Shown here piece by piece: positions 25,505 through 26,705 of a DNA stretch of 26,705 nucleotides (its first letter is position 1; every line of letters starts with the position of its first letter). Under the pieces are notes generated by a model. The model ran no database searches. It was not told the DNA's origin and saw nothing but the letters and a program-made list of their open reading frames with translations. Position numbers and translations under genes: made by a program. Source of the stretch: H2-BAC3 sp045863035. GTDB taxonomy: Bacteria; Bacteroidota; Ignavibacteria; Ignavibacteriales; Ignavibacteriaceae. Where the stretch lies: assembly GCA_045863035.1 (NCBI GenBank), contig BTUV01000034.1:1-26705 (forward strand), given 5' to 3'.

Positions 25505-25789
25505 TCAGAGAACTTTCGGAACGCTGAAAAAATTATCTTCACGCGCCGGAGCATTTTTCAGCGCTTCATCAGGAGTAACGGAGGGCTTTAGTTCATCCTC
25601 CCGCATGAAGTTGACACCGCCAACAGGGTGCGACATCGGTTCAACACCGGTTGTGTCAAGTTCATTCAGCTTATTCATATACTCAAGTATCGAGTTCATT
25701 TCACCGGTGAACTGTATATACTCATCTTCGGTGAAGCTCAGACGTGCAAGTTCTGCTATTTTTTTCACTTCTTCTATGGTAACAGACAT
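25505..25789 (-). CDS. gatC: Asp-tRNA(Asn)/Glu-tRNA(Gln) amidotransferase subunit C
   Basis: 94 residues, the usual length. Small subunit that wraps and stabilises GatA in the GatCAB complex, which makes Gln-tRNA or Asn-tRNA from mischarged tRNA in the cytosol. Typical features: V-K-K-I-A-E-L-A-R-L helix at 8-17, G-E-M-N-S-I-L-E-Y, V-E-P-M-S-H-P-V, and the C-terminal A-P-A-R-E-D-N-F-F-S-V-P-K-V-L. The gatA and gatB genes are not in the window. ATG at 25789 with a G-rich ribosome site 6-7 nt upstream; 1 nt after plsC. Confidence 0.97.
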   Translation of the reverse strand: MSVTIEEVKKIAELARLSFTEDEYIQFTGEMNSILEYMNKLNELDTTGVEPMSHPVGGVNFMREDELKPSVTPDEALKNAPAREDNFFSVPKVL

Positions 25790-25790
25790 C

Positions 25791-26495
25791 TCAGGCCCCC
25801 TGATAATTTTTTAAAATTTCATTACGGACATCATCCATCAGCTTTAACTCGTCATTTTTGGTTTTCAGTTCATCAAAAACGATTGGTTTTGAAAAGTGAA
25901 CCATAATCTCCCCTCCTTTGATATTCAGCTTGCCTTTAGGCAGTAATTTGGATGCCCCGTTTATTGTTACCGGTACAATGGGGAATCTGACTTTAGCGGC
26001 AAGGTAAAAAGCTCCTCGTTTGAATGGCTGAATTTCTCCTGTTTTGCTCCGGGTCCCCTCGGCGAATAAAATCACCGAAAACTTATTTTTCGTCATCCTT
26101 TGTTTTGCGCGTTCGATACTCCCCATCGCGCTTTCAGCTTTCTGCCGGTCAATTGAAATAAACGGACCTGTTCTTAACTGCCAGCCAAAAACCGGAATGC
26201 GGCTCAGCTCCTTCTTATAGATAATGCTCACTCTGCCCGGGAACGCCGCCAGCAATGCAGGGATATCAAACATACTTGAGTGATTGGAAACATAAATGTA
26301 GATTTTATCCGGTTCCAGGTTTTCAATACCGGTTACTTTTAATTTCACCCCTGCTATACCGAGTACACCCGAAGCGAATAATTTGGAAATCAAAAAATAC
26401 GATTTAAAGCTCCGGTCAACCAGAGAACACAGAAGGGCAAATACTGAAAGAAACAGCGTATAAAGCCCGATTAATGTAATTTTTACGTACGTCAA
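25791..26495 (-). CDS. plsC: 1-acyl-sn-glycerol-3-phosphate acyltransferase (PlsC-like)
   Basis: 234 residues. Transfers an acyl chain to lysophosphatidic acid to make phosphatidic acid at the inner membrane. The N-terminus (5-25) is a hydrophobic membrane segment. Catalytic motif N-H72-S-S-M-F-D77 (HxxxxD) and the glycerol-phosphate-binding E146-G-T-R-S150 are present, with later F-P-I-V-P-V-T-I-N-G. Start taken as TTG at 26495: no ATG precedes the membrane segment, and CAGG lies about 5 nt upstream. First visible gene of a run of closely spaced minus-strand genes reaching to 19902; its promoter should lie at 26496-26705. Confidence 0.93.
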   Translation of the reverse strand: MTYVKITLIGLYTLFLSVFALLCSLVDRSFKSYFLISKLFASGVLGIAGVKLKVTGIENLEPDKIYIYVSNHSSMFDIPALLAAFPGRVSIIYKKELSRIPVFGWQLRTGPFISIDRQKAESAMGSIERAKQRMTKNKFSVILFAEGTRSKTGEIQPFKRGAFYLAAKVRFPIVPVTINGASKLLPKGKLNIKGGEIMVHFSKPIVFDELKTKNDELKLMDDVRNEILKNYQGA

Positions 26496-26705
26496 ACTTG
26501 CCTGAAAATTACTTATTCAAACTCAAATTTAAGCAATTCCAAAATAGTAACTGTGATTTATGAATTGTGAAAACCAGGATTTGTTAGTCACTCCTCCCCT
26601 GCCAAAACCGCCGAAAATCACGACCCTCACTCACCCCGAAGCTCACCTGCTAACTTCATCGCTCACCGTCCCAAGTGATTCCCACTCACATTTTCGCTCA
26701 CCGTC
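26496..26705. other. Upstream region of the plsC operon with GGTGAG repeats
   Basis: No coding frame is supported. AT-rich near plsC. The outer 90 bases carry several copies of CTCAC on the plus strand (GTGAG on the minus strand), with CGCTCACCGTC exactly repeated at 26660-26670 and 26695-26705, 35 bases apart and cut by the window edge. Confidence 0.4.

Noticed and set aside
26641..26705. CRISPR array at the right edge
   Set aside because: Only two 11-base copies are visible, the intervening DNA contains further partial copies, and no cas gene is seen.

Overview
The window looks like a chromosomal contig from a Gram-negative, non-photosynthetic member of the Bacteroidota/Ignavibacteriota group; an Ignavibacteria-like lineage is my best guess. 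Three secreted proteins end in, or run up to an assembly gap within, a C-terminal sorting domain with the NYPNPFNP-type motif that sends cargo through the type IX secretion system (T9SS). kdsB implies lipopolysaccharide, and gatC implies tRNA-dependent amidation. The assignment is inference from these protein signatures; no rRNA is present.

Layout. 1-1642: an AT-rich stretch with one orphan minus-strand gene carrying a nuclease-like D...ExEHT motif. 1643-4170 (minus): an operon of a DJ-1/PfpI-family protein, a haem-motif/YVTN beta-propeller lipoprotein and coaD. 4328-5845 (plus): a SLC13-type dicarboxylate/Na+ symporter. 6165-10150 (plus): a three-gene unit of M1 aminopeptidase, small lipoprotein and T9SS cargo protein. 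10286-11386: pfkA. 11502-11575: tRNA-Asp(GTC), followed by a decayed partial copy of its own 3' half. 12002-12352: RRM-type RNA-binding protein with a Gly/Arg tail, behind a long leader. 12755-13879 (minus): AAA/DUF4143-type ATPase preceded by a very AT-rich array of 32-bp repeats and palindromes. 14191-14760 (minus): WG-repeat-like protein. 14940-16661 (minus): long-chain acyl-CoA synthetase. 16938-22868 (minus): two large T9SS cargo genes whose 3' ends and terminators are identical at the DNA level, the first interrupted by a 100-N scaffold gap. 22893-26495 (minus): a tightly packed housekeeping operon (plsC, gatC, kdsB, D-cysteine desulfhydrase-like, HIT, B12-binding protein) that runs into the 988-residue cargo gene.

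How the genes relate. Most of the window is core metabolism (CoA synthesis, glycolysis, phospholipid and Kdo synthesis, Gln-tRNA amidation, fatty-acid activation) mixed with extracytoplasmic proteins: lipoproteins, a secreted peptidase and T9SS cargo. I see no complete defence system, CRISPR array, prophage or transposase.

Most unusual features: (1) the gene at 16938-19436 is a mosaic. Its ends have codon use like the neighbours, while its interior switches abruptly between A/C-ending and T-ending synonymous codons. (2) That gene shares an exactly repeated sorting tail plus terminator with its neighbour, and the assembly gap falls inside the repeat. (3) There is a repeat/palindrome array at the ATPase promoter. 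(4) A tRNA-Asp-derived remnant lies just downstream of the intact tRNA.
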